In this document: piece by piece, positions 25,010 through 33,094 of the stretch
Numbering within the stretch: the stretch's first letter is position 1
Layout of the letters: each line of letters starts with the position of its first letter
Assembly: GCA_009692585.1 (NCBI GenBank)
Contig: SHYX01000023.1
Location: 1-64,000 of the forward strand
Source: Myxococcales bacterium
Lineage (GTDB): Bacteria > Myxococcota > UBA796 > SXON01
DNA length: 64,000 nucleotides
Reading direction: 5' to 3'
The notes under the pieces: model-generated
What the model was told of the DNA's origin: nothing
Seen by the model: only the letters and a program-made list of their open reading frames with translations
Database searches by the model: none
Made by a program: the position numbers and the translations under genes

Positions 25010-26155
25010 TCAGGCGGGCGGGTCGTCCGGGACGCCGAACTCCAGGTCACCGAGGTCGATGCCGGCCGGCAGTCCCTCCAGGAATCCCGACTGGCGCAGC
25101 AGGTCTTGCAGGGCGGCATCCTCGGAGGAGGCCGAGTCCGAAGCGCCGTCGATCGGCGGGGGCGCGACCGGAGCGGCTTCTTCGGGCCCGGCAATCGCCC
25201 GCACCAACGTCGCTGTCGCCAGCCTGAGCTGCGCCTGGAGCATGCTGAGGATGGACTCCTGCCACCAGATCGCGGCCGGTCCCTTCAGCCCTTCGCTCGC
25301 CGTCGCATCGAGCCGGTACGCCCATCCCGCGCTTGCGGCCACACAGGAGGCGGTGCGCGAGCCGCCGGCCACCAGGGCATTGATGCCGAACAAGTCGCCG
25401 GGTTTGAGTTGGGTGAGTCGCTCCGCGCGCGCGCCTCGCACCTGGCGCAGCACGTCCACGATGCCATCCGCGAGTAGCCACGCCGAGTCGGCCCGGTCCT
25501 GCTCCAGAAAAAGGATTTCTCCCTGGGCGAAGGACACGGGCTGAAACGCCACGCTCAAGTGCATCACCGTCCCCGGATCGGTGGAACGGAGCCGGGGCAG
25601 CGCCCGCAGGAGCGGGTGAATCGGCGGGCAGGGATGAGCCGGCCCGCCAGGCTTGAGCGCGCGCCACAGCCGCGCCAGCGCCGACGGATCCTTCCGGACC
25701 GGCCGCGCGTGGCTACCCTCGACCAGGCGACTCAGGCGGTCGTTCGCGCGCAGCACCCGGCGGCCGAGCTCCTGGCACGCCCGTTTCAACAACGCGGCGT
25801 AGACTGGGCTCTCTCCGGCACGCAGGCGCGAGAGGCGGTGATTGCTCAGGGTGTAGAAGCTGGAGGGCACTTCGGCGATGAGCGTCGCCGAACGAAGATC
25901 ACCCACGAAGAACGCTGATACTTCCCCCAACATCTCGCCCGGCAGGATCCGGTTGACGACCACGCCGCTGACCGTCACTGAGCACTCACCCGTCGCCAGG
26001 AGCGCAAGGGAGTCGCCCGGGTCGCCTTGCTGACAGAATGTTCCGCCAGCGTCGAGGTGTGTGATGGCCCATAGGGGTTCCGTCGCGTCGAGCGCGGCAC
26101 GCGGCACGCCAGCAAAGACGGGGGACCGGAAAAACTCGGCGGGGAGCTTGCCCAT
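25010..26155 (-). CDS. Double cyclic-nucleotide-binding-domain protein
   Basis: A 381-residue cytoplasmic protein with two CNB (CAP-family effector) domains. The first spans about 15-135 (GGTFCQQGDPGDSLALLATG, LPGEMLGEVSAFF) and the second about 190-310 (GEILFLEQDRADSAWLLADG, LKPGDLFGINALVAGGSRT). No helix-turn-helix follows, so it is not a typical CRP regulator. The C terminus is acidic. It is divergent from another CNB protein fused to a PilT motor, 54 bases between starts, so the two may be a signalling pair acting on surface motility. The phosphate-binding arginine is present as SRT in domain two and less clear in domain one. Confidence 0.75.
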   Translation of the reverse strand: MGKLPAEFFRSPVFAGVPRAALDATEPLWAITHLDAGGTFCQQGDPGDSLALLATGECSVTVSGVVVNRILPGEMLGEVSAFFVGDLRSATLIAEVPSSFYTLSNHRLSRLRAGESPVYAALLKRACQELGRRVLRANDRLSRLVEGSHARPVRKDPSALARLWRALKPGGPAHPCPPIHPLLRALPRLRSTDPGTVMHLSVAFQPVSFAQGEILFLEQDRADSAWLLADGIVDVLRQVRGARAERLTQLKPGDLFGINALVAGGSRTASCVAASAGWAYRLDATASEGLKGPAAIWWQESILSMLQAQLRLATATLVRAIAGPEEAAPVAPPPIDGASDSASSEDAALQDLLRQSGFLEGLPAGIDLGDLEFGVPDDPPA

Positions 26156-26197
26156 GCTCTTCTGTTAGCCGATTCCGCGTTGTCGTCGCGGCTGTGG

Positions 26198-26203
26198 TAG
26201 CGT
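26198..26203 (+). promoter_or_regulatory. -10-like hexamer TAGCGT for the CNB-PilT gene
   Basis: TAGCGT ends six bases before the ATG at 26210 and no ribosome-binding sequence is present. This is one of the better leaderless candidates in the window. Confidence 0.35.
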
Positions 26204-26209
26204 CGCCCG

Positions 26210-28042
26210 ATGGAAAGTTGTCCGCTCGAAGGTGCCGTGCTGCGCCGTGTGCTGCCCGAACTGGCCCGGTCCCCGCTGTTCGAAAGCCTGACCTCCGAAC
26301 AGCTCAGTCAGCTCGCGGCGCACGGCACGTTGTGCACCTTCGAACCGGGAGAGCTGCTGATGGAGCAGGGGGCGCGCTCAGACTCGTTCTTCGTACTGCT
26401 GCGCGGGAGCGTCTCCATCCGCATCACCAACGCGGGGGGCGAACCCGTGGAGATCGCGGCCCACGGCCCGGTCACCACCCTCGGCGAGATCGGCCTGCTC
26501 CTGGAGCAGCCCCGCTCGGCCTCGGTAGTGGTGATCGAGCCCGCCGAGGCCATGCGATTCGAGGCGAAGATATTCTCGGCGATAGTACAGAAAATTCCCG
26601 CGTTCGGCTTGGCGTTGTGTCGCGTACTCGCGTCTCGCGCCACGGGGAGGCAGGCACCGGGACCGGACAGCAACGTGCCGGACCCTGCCGCCGCCACGCT
26701 CCTGCCGATCGAGCTGATGCAACGCCATCAGATGTTGCCGCTGAAACTGGTGGGCAACGTGCTCACCGTGGGCTTCGTCCACGAGCCGACCCCAGCCGCA
26801 CTCAGCGCGGTGCGGATTCACACCCCGGGCATGGAGCTGCGCACCTGCGGCGCGAGCGCCCGGCTGCTCGAAGTTGCGCTCGCGTCGCGTGCGGCGACCC
26901 CGGGCTGGAGTGCAGTCGCGACCGGCGCCGCCACGGCCACCGGCGCGGCGCCTGCCCAATCCGCGGCGCCTCGCTCGCCTCGCTTGGATGCCCTCCTGCG
27001 TCGCATGGTGGCGGAGGGCGCGTCCGATCTGCACCTGTCCGGAGGGCAGCGCCCGCATTGGCGCGTCGACGGCGAAATCCATGAACTGGCCGACGTGGCG
27101 CCGCTCGCGGCGAACGAGGTGCTCGAGCTGCTCACGCCGGTGATGCAGGCTCGGGCGGTCGAAGAGTTCGCGCGGGACCATGACGCCGACTTCGCCTACG
27201 CGCTGCCGGGCACCGCACGCTTCCGGACCAACCTGTTCCGTGATCACCGCGGCGTCAGCGCCGTCCTGCGCCAGATTCCTGACAAAATACTCAGCTTCGA
27301 ACAGCTCGGCCTGCCACCGGCCGCCAGGGCCCTCTGCGAGTTCCCGAAGGGCCTAGTCCTGGTCACCGGGCCGTCGGGCAGCGGCAAGTCGACGACGCTC
27401 GCGGCGATGGTCGACTTCATCAACCGGACCCGTCGCGCCCACATCATCACCCTCGAGGACCCCATCGAGTTCGTCCACCCCAGCCGGATGTCGCTGGTCA
27501 ACCAGCGGGAGGTGGGCGCCCACACCACCAGCTTCGCCCGCGCGCTCAAGGCCGCGCTCCGGGAGGACCCCGACATCGTGCTGGTCGGGGAGATGCGAGA
27601 CCTGGAGACGGTGTCGCTCGCGCTCGAGACGGCCAACACCGGCCACCTGGTCTTCGGAACCCTTCACACGTCGACGGCGGTCAGCACGGTCGACCGGATC
27701 GTGAACGTCTTCCGAGCCGAGCAGCAGGCACAGATCCGGGCAACGCTGGCCGACGTGCTCCGCGGGGTGATCGCCCAGACCTTGTGCCGGAAGACGGGCG
27801 GCGGGCGCATCGCCGCACTCGAGATCCTGATGTCGAGCTCCGCCGTCGCCAACCTCATCCGCGAGGGCAAGACCCAGCAGATCCCGACCGCGATGACGAC
27901 GGGAAAGGCAGCCGGAAACCAGATGCTCAACGAAGAGCTCGCGCGCCTCGTACTGGCCAAGAAGGTGGAGCCCAACGAAGCGCTGCACAAGGCCGTCGAC
28001 AAGGCGGACCTGGTGCGCCGCCTGGGCGTGGCCGCGAGCTGA
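26210..28042 (+). CDS. PilT-like retraction ATPase fused to cyclic-nucleotide-binding and MshEN-like domains
   Basis: A 610-residue fusion. Residues about 20-140 are a CNB domain (FEPGELLMEQGARSDSFFVL, GEIGLLLEQPRSASVV). Residues about 160-225 (LLPIELMQRHQMLPLKL, LTVGFVHEPT) match the second half of MshEN domains, some of which bind c-di-GMP. Residues about 255-610 are a PilT motor: SDLHLSGG, Walker A GPSGSGKST (387-395), VGEMRDLETV, GTLHTSTA and the PilT-specific NLIREGKTQQI. PilT depolymerises type IV pili, driving retraction and twitching. Ordinary PilT is about 350 residues, so about 250 residues of sensory sequence have been added. Confidence 0.88.
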   Translation: MESCPLEGAVLRRVLPELARSPLFESLTSEQLSQLAAHGTLCTFEPGELLMEQGARSDSFFVLLRGSVSIRITNAGGEPVEIAAHGPVTTLGEIGLLLEQPRSASVVVIEPAEAMRFEAKIFSAIVQKIPAFGLALCRVLASRATGRQAPGPDSNVPDPAAATLLPIELMQRHQMLPLKLVGNVLTVGFVHEPTPAALSAVRIHTPGMELRTCGASARLLEVALASRAATPGWSAVATGAATATGAAPAQSAAPRSPRLDALLRRMVAEGASDLHLSGGQRPHWRVDGEIHELADVAPLAANEVLELLTPVMQARAVEEFARDHDADFAYALPGTARFRTNLFRDHRGVSAVLRQIPDKILSFEQLGLPPAARALCEFPKGLVLVTGPSGSGKSTTLAAMVDFINRTRRAHIITLEDPIEFVHPSRMSLVNQREVGAHTTSFARALKAALREDPDIVLVGEMRDLETVSLALETANTGHLVFGTLHTSTAVSTVDRIVNVFRAEQQAQIRATLADVLRGVIAQTLCRKTGGGRIAALEILMSSSAVANLIREGKTQQIPTAMTTGKAAGNQMLNEELARLVLAKKVEPNEALHKAVDKADLVRRLGVAAS

Positions 28043-28101
28043 ACGCGCCGACGGCCTTGGCACCGAGGGGTCTCGACGCCAGGGCCGCCATCCGTCTCTC
28101 G

Positions 28102-28917
28102 CTACTTCGGCGCTACCGGAGTGGGCTCCGGCGCCTTGGCGTCCGGCGCCTTGGCGTCCGGCGCCTTGGCGTCGTCTTTCGCGCCGTCGATCTTCTGCTG
28201 GGCCGCCTTCGCCTCGGCTTTGTAGTCCTCGACCAACGCGACCTCTTCGGCCTCGTTGGCCTGGGCTACGACGCCGAGCCACGCGACGAGCAGCTCCCGT
28301 TCGCGGGGATCACCGCCCTTGCGGGCCATGATCTTGAGCTGGGCGTCGATCTTCTTGAGCTGAACCAGCGCCGCGCCGATGTGCTGCCGCGGGGTGACGC
28401 CCTCTTCGTCCGGCAACTCCATCGCGTCGTTCAGGATGCCGTCGATCCGCGCCACCGCGGCGTCGGCGCCAGCTTGAATGGCGTCGGACGAGGAGTACCT
28501 GGCGGATGGATCGCCAGCGTGGGTGGACAGCTCCTTGACCGCCGTCGTGGCCAGTACCATCGCCACCTCGTCGAACACCGGGTCGATCTCCTCCTGCAAC
28601 ATCAGCCGGTAGCCGGGAACCATGGCGATGATCTGGTCCGAGCCGGCGCGCACCAGGTCGGGCGCACCGTCCACAACCAGCACACGCACGTGCTGCGCGG
28701 CCTCGGGCACCGCGCCGATGGCGAACCCGCTGGCCGCATGTGCGAGGCCCGTCGGGTCGAGGAGTTCCGAGATCGCCCAGCTGACCCACGTCAAGTAGAT
28801 CGCCACGAAGCCACCGAAGCCCACGCCGAGCTTCATCGTGCGCCGGTTGGCGGCCCCCTCTTTGTCCAACTCGACCTGCAGCAGGCCCTCAATCTCCGTG
28901 ACCGCGGCTTCGCTCAT
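28102..28917 (-). CDS. Membrane-anchored helical protein of unknown function
   Basis: A 271-residue protein with an N-terminal cytoplasmic stretch, one hydrophobic segment at about 30-48 (LGVGFGGFVAIYLTW) and a long, mostly helical charged domain. The C terminus carries a tandem Asp-Ala-Lys-Ala-Pro repeat. No family is recognised. It overlaps the upstream gene by four bases (ATGA), and both proteins share the layout of short N tail, one helix and a long helical domain, so they may form one complex. Confidence 0.65.
   Translation of the reverse strand: MSEAAVTEIEGLLQVELDKEGAANRRTMKLGVGFGGFVAIYLTWVSWAISELLDPTGLAHAASGFAIGAVPEAAQHVRVLVVDGAPDLVRAGSDQIIAMVPGYRLMLQEEIDPVFDEVAMVLATTAVKELSTHAGDPSARYSSSDAIQAGADAAVARIDGILNDAMELPDEEGVTPRQHIGAALVQLKKIDAQLKIMARKGGDPRERELLVAWLGVVAQANEAEEVALVEDYKAEAKAAQQKIDGAKDDAKAPDAKAPDAKAPEPTPVAPK
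28131..28173 (-). repeat. 15-bp tandem repeat at the 3' end of a membrane-protein gene
   Basis: Nearly three copies of GCGCCTTGGCGTCCG (plus-strand reading), starting at 28131, 28146 and 28161. They encode DAKAP repeats in the C-terminal tail of the minus-strand protein. Confidence 0.85.
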
Positions 28918-29606
28918 TTGCCACCCCCTTCGAGCCGGGCGTTCATGATTTCGAGGAATAGCTCCATCACCTGCGCGGCCTCCGGATCGCCGTTCTTCTC
29001 ACGATCTTCGGCGGAGACCTTGCCCAGCGCCGTCACCTGCTCGTTGATCGACTGCAGCACGTCCATGTGTTCCTTGAAGGTGGTGTCGAGTTGCCCCTGC
29101 GCCCAGAGCTGTGCGGCGACGTTCAGGCGAGCCACCAGCTCGTCGTAGCGGGTCTGATCGTCCGCGAACTGCGGGAACCGCGCCTTGAGCTTGTCCATGT
29201 CCTGTTTCGCCGCCGCGACGAAGGCGGTGTCGAGCGACAGCTTCATCCGCGCGTGCAGATGTTCGGAGAACGCAATGGCCTCCACGGCGATCTTGTCGGA
29301 GAGCTTCGGCGCGAGCGCCGACGCCTCGGCGGCCAGCGCGGCGCTGAGGGCGGGCGCGGCGTCCCGCGCGATCCCGTCCATCTCCCGCTGAACCAGCGGC
29401 CAGACGGTGGCACTCGTCTGACGGTCCAGCTCGGCCACGAAGGTCTCGACGTCGAAGTTCTTTACCTTGAAGTAGGCATTACCTACGGCGAGGGCGAACA
29501 TGCCCAGCACGGCGTAGGTGACGCCGCGGCGGATGTTCGTGCCCTTCTGTCGTTCTGCCGCCAACTGCTCGAGCAGTTGGCGGGCTCGGCTCGCATCACT
29601 CATCAA
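28914..29606 (-). CDS. Membrane-anchored helical protein of unknown function, partner of the downstream gene
   Basis: A 230-residue protein with one membrane segment at about 27-46 (GVTYAVLGMFALAVGNAYF) followed by a long alpha-helical region rich in Ala, Glu and Lys. AGGAG precedes the ATG at 29606 by about six bases; a second ATG follows directly. It is translationally coupled to the next gene through ATGA. No enzymatic motif is present and I cannot name a family. A structural or scaffolding role is possible. Confidence 0.65.
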   Translation of the reverse strand: MMSDASRARQLLEQLAAERQKGTNIRRGVTYAVLGMFALAVGNAYFKVKNFDVETFVAELDRQTSATVWPLVQREMDGIARDAAPALSAALAAEASALAPKLSDKIAVEAIAFSEHLHARMKLSLDTAFVAAAKQDMDKLKARFPQFADDQTRYDELVARLNVAAQLWAQGQLDTTFKEHMDVLQSINEQVTALGKVSAEDREKNGDPEAAQVMELFLEIMNARLEGGGK

Positions 29607-29772
29607 CGCTCCTGCGGGTTTTTGCCCTGCGGGGACTGCCGGGCGTCGGGGACTCTACAACGAGTTCGCCGGAAATTGATAGGTCGGGAGCGAACCAGCG
29701 CAACGCCGTATTGTTGGTGCGGTGAAAACGGCGCGCCGGACTATTCTGGCGCCGTTCGGGTGGTCGGGGGGG

Positions 29773-29845
29773 GGCGCCGGAGGCCGGAAAGCGAAGCTTG
29801 GAGGCCGGAGGAGATGGCGCGGTAGGGGGAGAGGGCGGCGAGCCC
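29773..29845 (+). repeat. 73-bp dispersed repeat, copy B
   Basis: This copy matches 3644-3716 with four mismatches in 73 bases. Within it, GGAGGCCGGA occurs twice, at 29779 and 29800, 21 bases apart and flanking AAGCGAAGCTT. The right end merges with a perfect hairpin. It lies in the 270-base gap between the divergent membrane-protein pair and the aminotransferase gene. Confidence 0.8.
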
Positions 29846-29853
29846 TCTCCCCC
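29825..29853 (+). other. Perfect 12-bp hairpin at the end of repeat copy B
   Basis: GGGGGAGAGGGC (29825-29836) pairs perfectly with GCCCTCTCCCCC (29842-29853) around a GGCGA loop. No T-run follows, so it is not a standard terminator. It ends 23 bases before the GTG of the aminotransferase and could hinder or regulate its translation. Confidence 0.75.
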
Positions 29854-29876
29854 CGGTACCGTGTTAGCCGCCCGGC

Positions 29877-31169
29877 GTGCCGAAACTCGCCGATCACCTC
29901 CCCGCCGATTCCCGTCGCTTCGCCGCCGCGGCGCTCACCCGCGTGTCGCGGGAAATGCAAGGCTCGCTGATCCTCGGAATCGCCGCCGAAGTCCGCGCGC
30001 TGGCGGCCTCCGGGGCGGTCGTTTGCAATCTGACGGTCGGCGATTTCGACCCCAAGCAGTTCCCGGTCCCGCGCGTGCTCGCCCAGGGCGTCAAGGATGC
30101 GCTGGACGCCGCCCAGACCAACTACCCTCCGGCGGAGGGCATCCCCGAGCTGCGAAAGGCGGTGTGCGCATGGTACGGGCGTGCGTTCGGGATCGAGGTG
30201 TCGCCCGACTGGGTGGTCATCGCCAGCGGCGCGCGGCCGGTCATGTACGCCACCTACCGGCTTTTCCTGGAGCCTGGGGACACCCTGGTGTACTGCGTAC
30301 CCAGTTGGAACAATGGGTACTACGGCCAGCTCACCGATGCGGTGCAGGAAGCTGTCGCGACGCATGCAGAAAACGACTTCTTCCCCACCGCGGAGGATCT
30401 CGCCGAGCCACTGACCCGTGCGCGCCTGTTCACGCTGAACTCTCCCCAGAACCCGACGGGCACGGTCATCCGTCCCGACCGGCTGGCCGAGATCGCGCGG
30501 CTGGTCGTGCGCGAGAATGTTCGCCGTGCGGAAACCGGGGCGCGGCCGCTGTTGTGGATGTGGGACCAGGTGTACTGGACGCTCACCTACGGCGACGCGG
30601 TGCACGCCCACCCCTGTGCGTTGGTGCCCGAGTGTGCGCCGTACGTCGTGACCGTCGATGCGATCAGCAAGAGCTTCGCCGCGACGGGGTTGCGCGTGGG
30701 CTGGGCGGTGCTGCCCCCGGTGTTCGCGGAGCGCATGAAGGCCCTGATCGGGCACATCGGTGCGTGGGCGCCGAAGCCAGAGCAGGTGGCGACCGCAGCC
30801 TTACTTGGAAACGACGCGGTCATCAGCGCCTTCACGTCGGAGTTTCGCGCGGCGCTCCGCGAGCGACTCGCGGTGCTCGACGAGGGCCTGTCCCGGCTTG
30901 GGGTGCATCACCTTGTTCCACAGGGCGCGATGTACCTGTCGGTGCGCTTCGACCTGTTCGGGCGACCCGGCAGGGACGGCGCGCCCATGTCGACCAACGA
31001 AGAGGTGCGGCGGTGGCTGCTTCACCGGGCTGGCGTCGCGGTGGTGCCCTTCCAGGCCTTCGATCTGCTGAGCGACACGGGGTGGTTCAGGATGTCGGTG
31101 GGGGCAGTCAGCGTTTCGGCGCTGCGGGCGGCCCTCGATCGGCTCGGGACGGCGCTGGCCGAAGGCTGA
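29877..31169 (+). CDS. Class I/II PLP-dependent aminotransferase
   Basis: A 430-residue fold-type I aminotransferase of the aspartate-aminotransferase superfamily. NLTVGDFDP is near residue 52, YPPAEGIPELRKAV marks the substrate-binding start, SPQNPTGTVI the PLP-contact asparagine, and DAISKSFAATGLRVGW contains the Schiff-base lysine. A late arginine in WFRMSVGA would bind the substrate carboxylate. It probably interconverts amino and keto acids; which amino acid is not predictable. The start is GTG at 29877, just behind the strong hairpin of the dispersed repeat. Confidence 0.85.
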   Translation: MPKLADHLPADSRRFAAAALTRVSREMQGSLILGIAAEVRALAASGAVVCNLTVGDFDPKQFPVPRVLAQGVKDALDAAQTNYPPAEGIPELRKAVCAWYGRAFGIEVSPDWVVIASGARPVMYATYRLFLEPGDTLVYCVPSWNNGYYGQLTDAVQEAVATHAENDFFPTAEDLAEPLTRARLFTLNSPQNPTGTVIRPDRLAEIARLVVRENVRRAETGARPLLWMWDQVYWTLTYGDAVHAHPCALVPECAPYVVTVDAISKSFAATGLRVGWAVLPPVFAERMKALIGHIGAWAPKPEQVATAALLGNDAVISAFTSEFRAALRERLAVLDEGLSRLGVHHLVPQGAMYLSVRFDLFGRPGRDGAPMSTNEEVRRWLLHRAGVAVVPFQAFDLLSDTGWFRMSVGAVSVSALRAALDRLGTALAEG

Positions 31170-31184
31170 TTCCGTGCCGGCCAC

Positions 31185-31709
31185 CTACTCTGAAATCGGC
31201 GTCATCCACAGATACTCCGCAGGCACGCCAAGGCGGGCGAGCGCGCTGTCGTAGCGGTCGCCGATCGCCGTGTCGAACACGACGTCGGACGCGGCGTCCA
31301 CGTAGACCCAACTGCCCTCGGCCAACTCCTTGTCGAGCTGGCCGGGACCCCAGCCGGCGTACCCCAGGCAGAGGTGGAATTCGGCGCCGGCGCCGATGAG
31401 CGCGGCCAGCCGTTCCTTGCTGGGCGAGACCGCCACGTTGCCGGCGCTCCACCCTTCGGGCGCGACGCCCCGATAGAGCACGAAGCCCGAACCCCGCTCC
31501 ACCGGCCCCCCCCACAACGCCGGCCGGTTGAGCCGGGGGTTGGAGGGGAGGTCCAGGTGCCCCACCACTTCCCCCACGCGCACGCTGGCTTCGCGGGTGA
31601 TGACCAGGCCGAGCGCCCCTTGGGTCGTGTGCTGAACCAGCAGCACCACCGCGCGCTCAAAGTTGGGATCGCGCATCTGAGGACTCGCGACGAGAAGGCC
31701 GGGCTCCAC
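31185..31709 (-). CDS. YqgE/AlgH family protein
   Basis: A 174-residue protein with the UPF0301 (YqgE/AlgH) pattern: GLLVASPQMRDPNFERAVVL at the N terminus, GALGLVITR, LWGGPVERG and FHLCLGYAGWGPGQLDKEL. Family members are conserved cytoplasmic proteins of unclear biochemical function. I choose the GTG at 31709, which shares one base with the clpX stop codon (TAGTG), giving the usual family length. Confidence 0.9.
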   Translation of the reverse strand: MEPGLLVASPQMRDPNFERAVVLLVQHTTQGALGLVITREASVRVGEVVGHLDLPSNPRLNRPALWGGPVERGSGFVLYRGVAPEGWSAGNVAVSPSKERLAALIGAGAEFHLCLGYAGWGPGQLDKELAEGSWVYVDAASDVVFDTAIGDRYDSALARLGVPAEYLWMTPISE

Positions 31710-32974
31710 TACGCTCCCGGCGCCCCGGCAACCGGGGTGCGCTCGATCCGAGGCTGTCCGCCGGAGGTGACGACCTCCTCGGTGATTTCCACTTCCTTGA
31801 TGTCGTCCTGGCTCGGCAGCTCGAACATGATGTCGAGCATGACCGATTCGATGATGGTGCGCAGGCCACGGGCGCCCGCCTTGCGGGTGGTGCCCCTCTC
31901 GGCGATCGCCCGCAGGGCCTCGGGCGTGAAGCTGAGCTTGACCTTCTCGAACTTGAAGAGCTTCTGGTACTGCTTCACCAGGCTGTTGCGGGGTTCGGTG
32001 AGCACGTGGACCATGTCGTCGACGGTCAGCGCGTTCATGCACGCGATGACGGGGACACGGCCGATGAATTCGGGGATCAGGCCGAATCGCTCGAGGTCTT
32101 CCGGCTGGACGTGCTTCATCAGCGCTTCCGGCTTCTCCCCCTCTTCGCCACGGTTGTGGGTGAAGCCGACCGTCTTGCGCCCCAATCGGTCCTGGATCAG
32201 TTTTTCGATGCCCTCGAACGCGCCGCCGCAGATGAAGAGGATGTTGGTGGTGTCGACCTGGAGGAATTCCTGGTTGGGCAGCCGCTTGTTGCCCTTGATC
32301 TGGATGTTGCAGCTCGTGCCTTCGAGAATCTTCAGCAGGGCCTGCTGAACGCCCTCGCCGCTGACGTCGCGGCTCACGGCGCTGGAAAAGCTCTTCCGGG
32401 CGAGCTTGTCGATCTCGTCGATGTAGACGATGCCGCGTTGCGTCTTTTCCACGCTGTTCCCCGAGGCGTGGAAAAGGTTCAGGACGATGTTTTCGACGTC
32501 CTCGCCGACGTAGCCGGCTTCCGTCAGGGTGGTGGCATCCGCGATCACGAAGGGGACGTCCAACATGCGGGCCATCGTCTGTGCCAGGAGCGTCTTGCCG
32601 GTCCCCGTCGGGCCCAGCAGCATCACGTTGGACTTCTGGACCTCGACCTCGTCGCCCGGCTTGGTGCCCTTGCTGGCGTTGGCTTCCAACCGCTTGTAGT
32701 GGTTGTAGACCGCCACCGCGAGGCGGCGTTTCGCCGCGTCCTGGCCGATGACGTACTGGTCGAGGAAGGACTTGATCCGCGACGGCTGCGGAATCTTGCC
32801 CGTACCGAAGTTCACCCCGGTGGTGCCCTTGTTTTCACGGATGATGTCAAGGCACAGGCGGATGCACTCGTTGCAGATATAGACGTTCGGTCCGGCAACG
32901 ATCTTCTCCACGTCCCGCTGGGGCTTGTGGCAGAAGCTGCAGGAGAGGCCCGTGGGACTTGTATACTTCGGCAT
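31709..32974 (-). CDS. clpX: ATP-dependent Clp protease ATP-binding subunit ClpX
   Basis: A 421-residue AAA+ unfoldase that feeds substrates to the ClpP peptidase. The N-terminal zinc finger is present (CSFC and CNEC, Cys12, 15, 34, 37), followed by Walker A GPTGTGKT, Walker B IVYIDEID, and the pore-loop and sensor regions conserved in ClpX. ATG at 32974 is preceded by GAGGAG at proper spacing; a start six codons further upstream has no ribosome site. clpP is not next to it in this window. Confidence 0.97.
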   Translation of the reverse strand: MPKYTSPTGLSCSFCHKPQRDVEKIVAGPNVYICNECIRLCLDIIRENKGTTGVNFGTGKIPQPSRIKSFLDQYVIGQDAAKRRLAVAVYNHYKRLEANASKGTKPGDEVEVQKSNVMLLGPTGTGKTLLAQTMARMLDVPFVIADATTLTEAGYVGEDVENIVLNLFHASGNSVEKTQRGIVYIDEIDKLARKSFSSAVSRDVSGEGVQQALLKILEGTSCNIQIKGNKRLPNQEFLQVDTTNILFICGGAFEGIEKLIQDRLGRKTVGFTHNRGEEGEKPEALMKHVQPEDLERFGLIPEFIGRVPVIACMNALTVDDMVHVLTEPRNSLVKQYQKLFKFEKVKLSFTPEALRAIAERGTTRKAGARGLRTIIESVMLDIMFELPSQDDIKEVEITEEVVTSGGQPRIERTPVAGAPGA

Positions 32975-33094
32975 GAACTCCTCAACGAGCACGCGTCAGC
33001 CGGCACCATAAGCGTAGCGGGAAGGCCCCGTCAATCCGGTTCGGCCCTGAATCGTCAGCCTTGAGGGGGCTATGATGCGTTCGGGAGACCCCGA

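Noticed and set aside
29825..29853. Intrinsic terminator
   Set aside because: The stem is strong but no T-run follows, and it is part of a dispersed repeat rather than being tied to the end of a gene.
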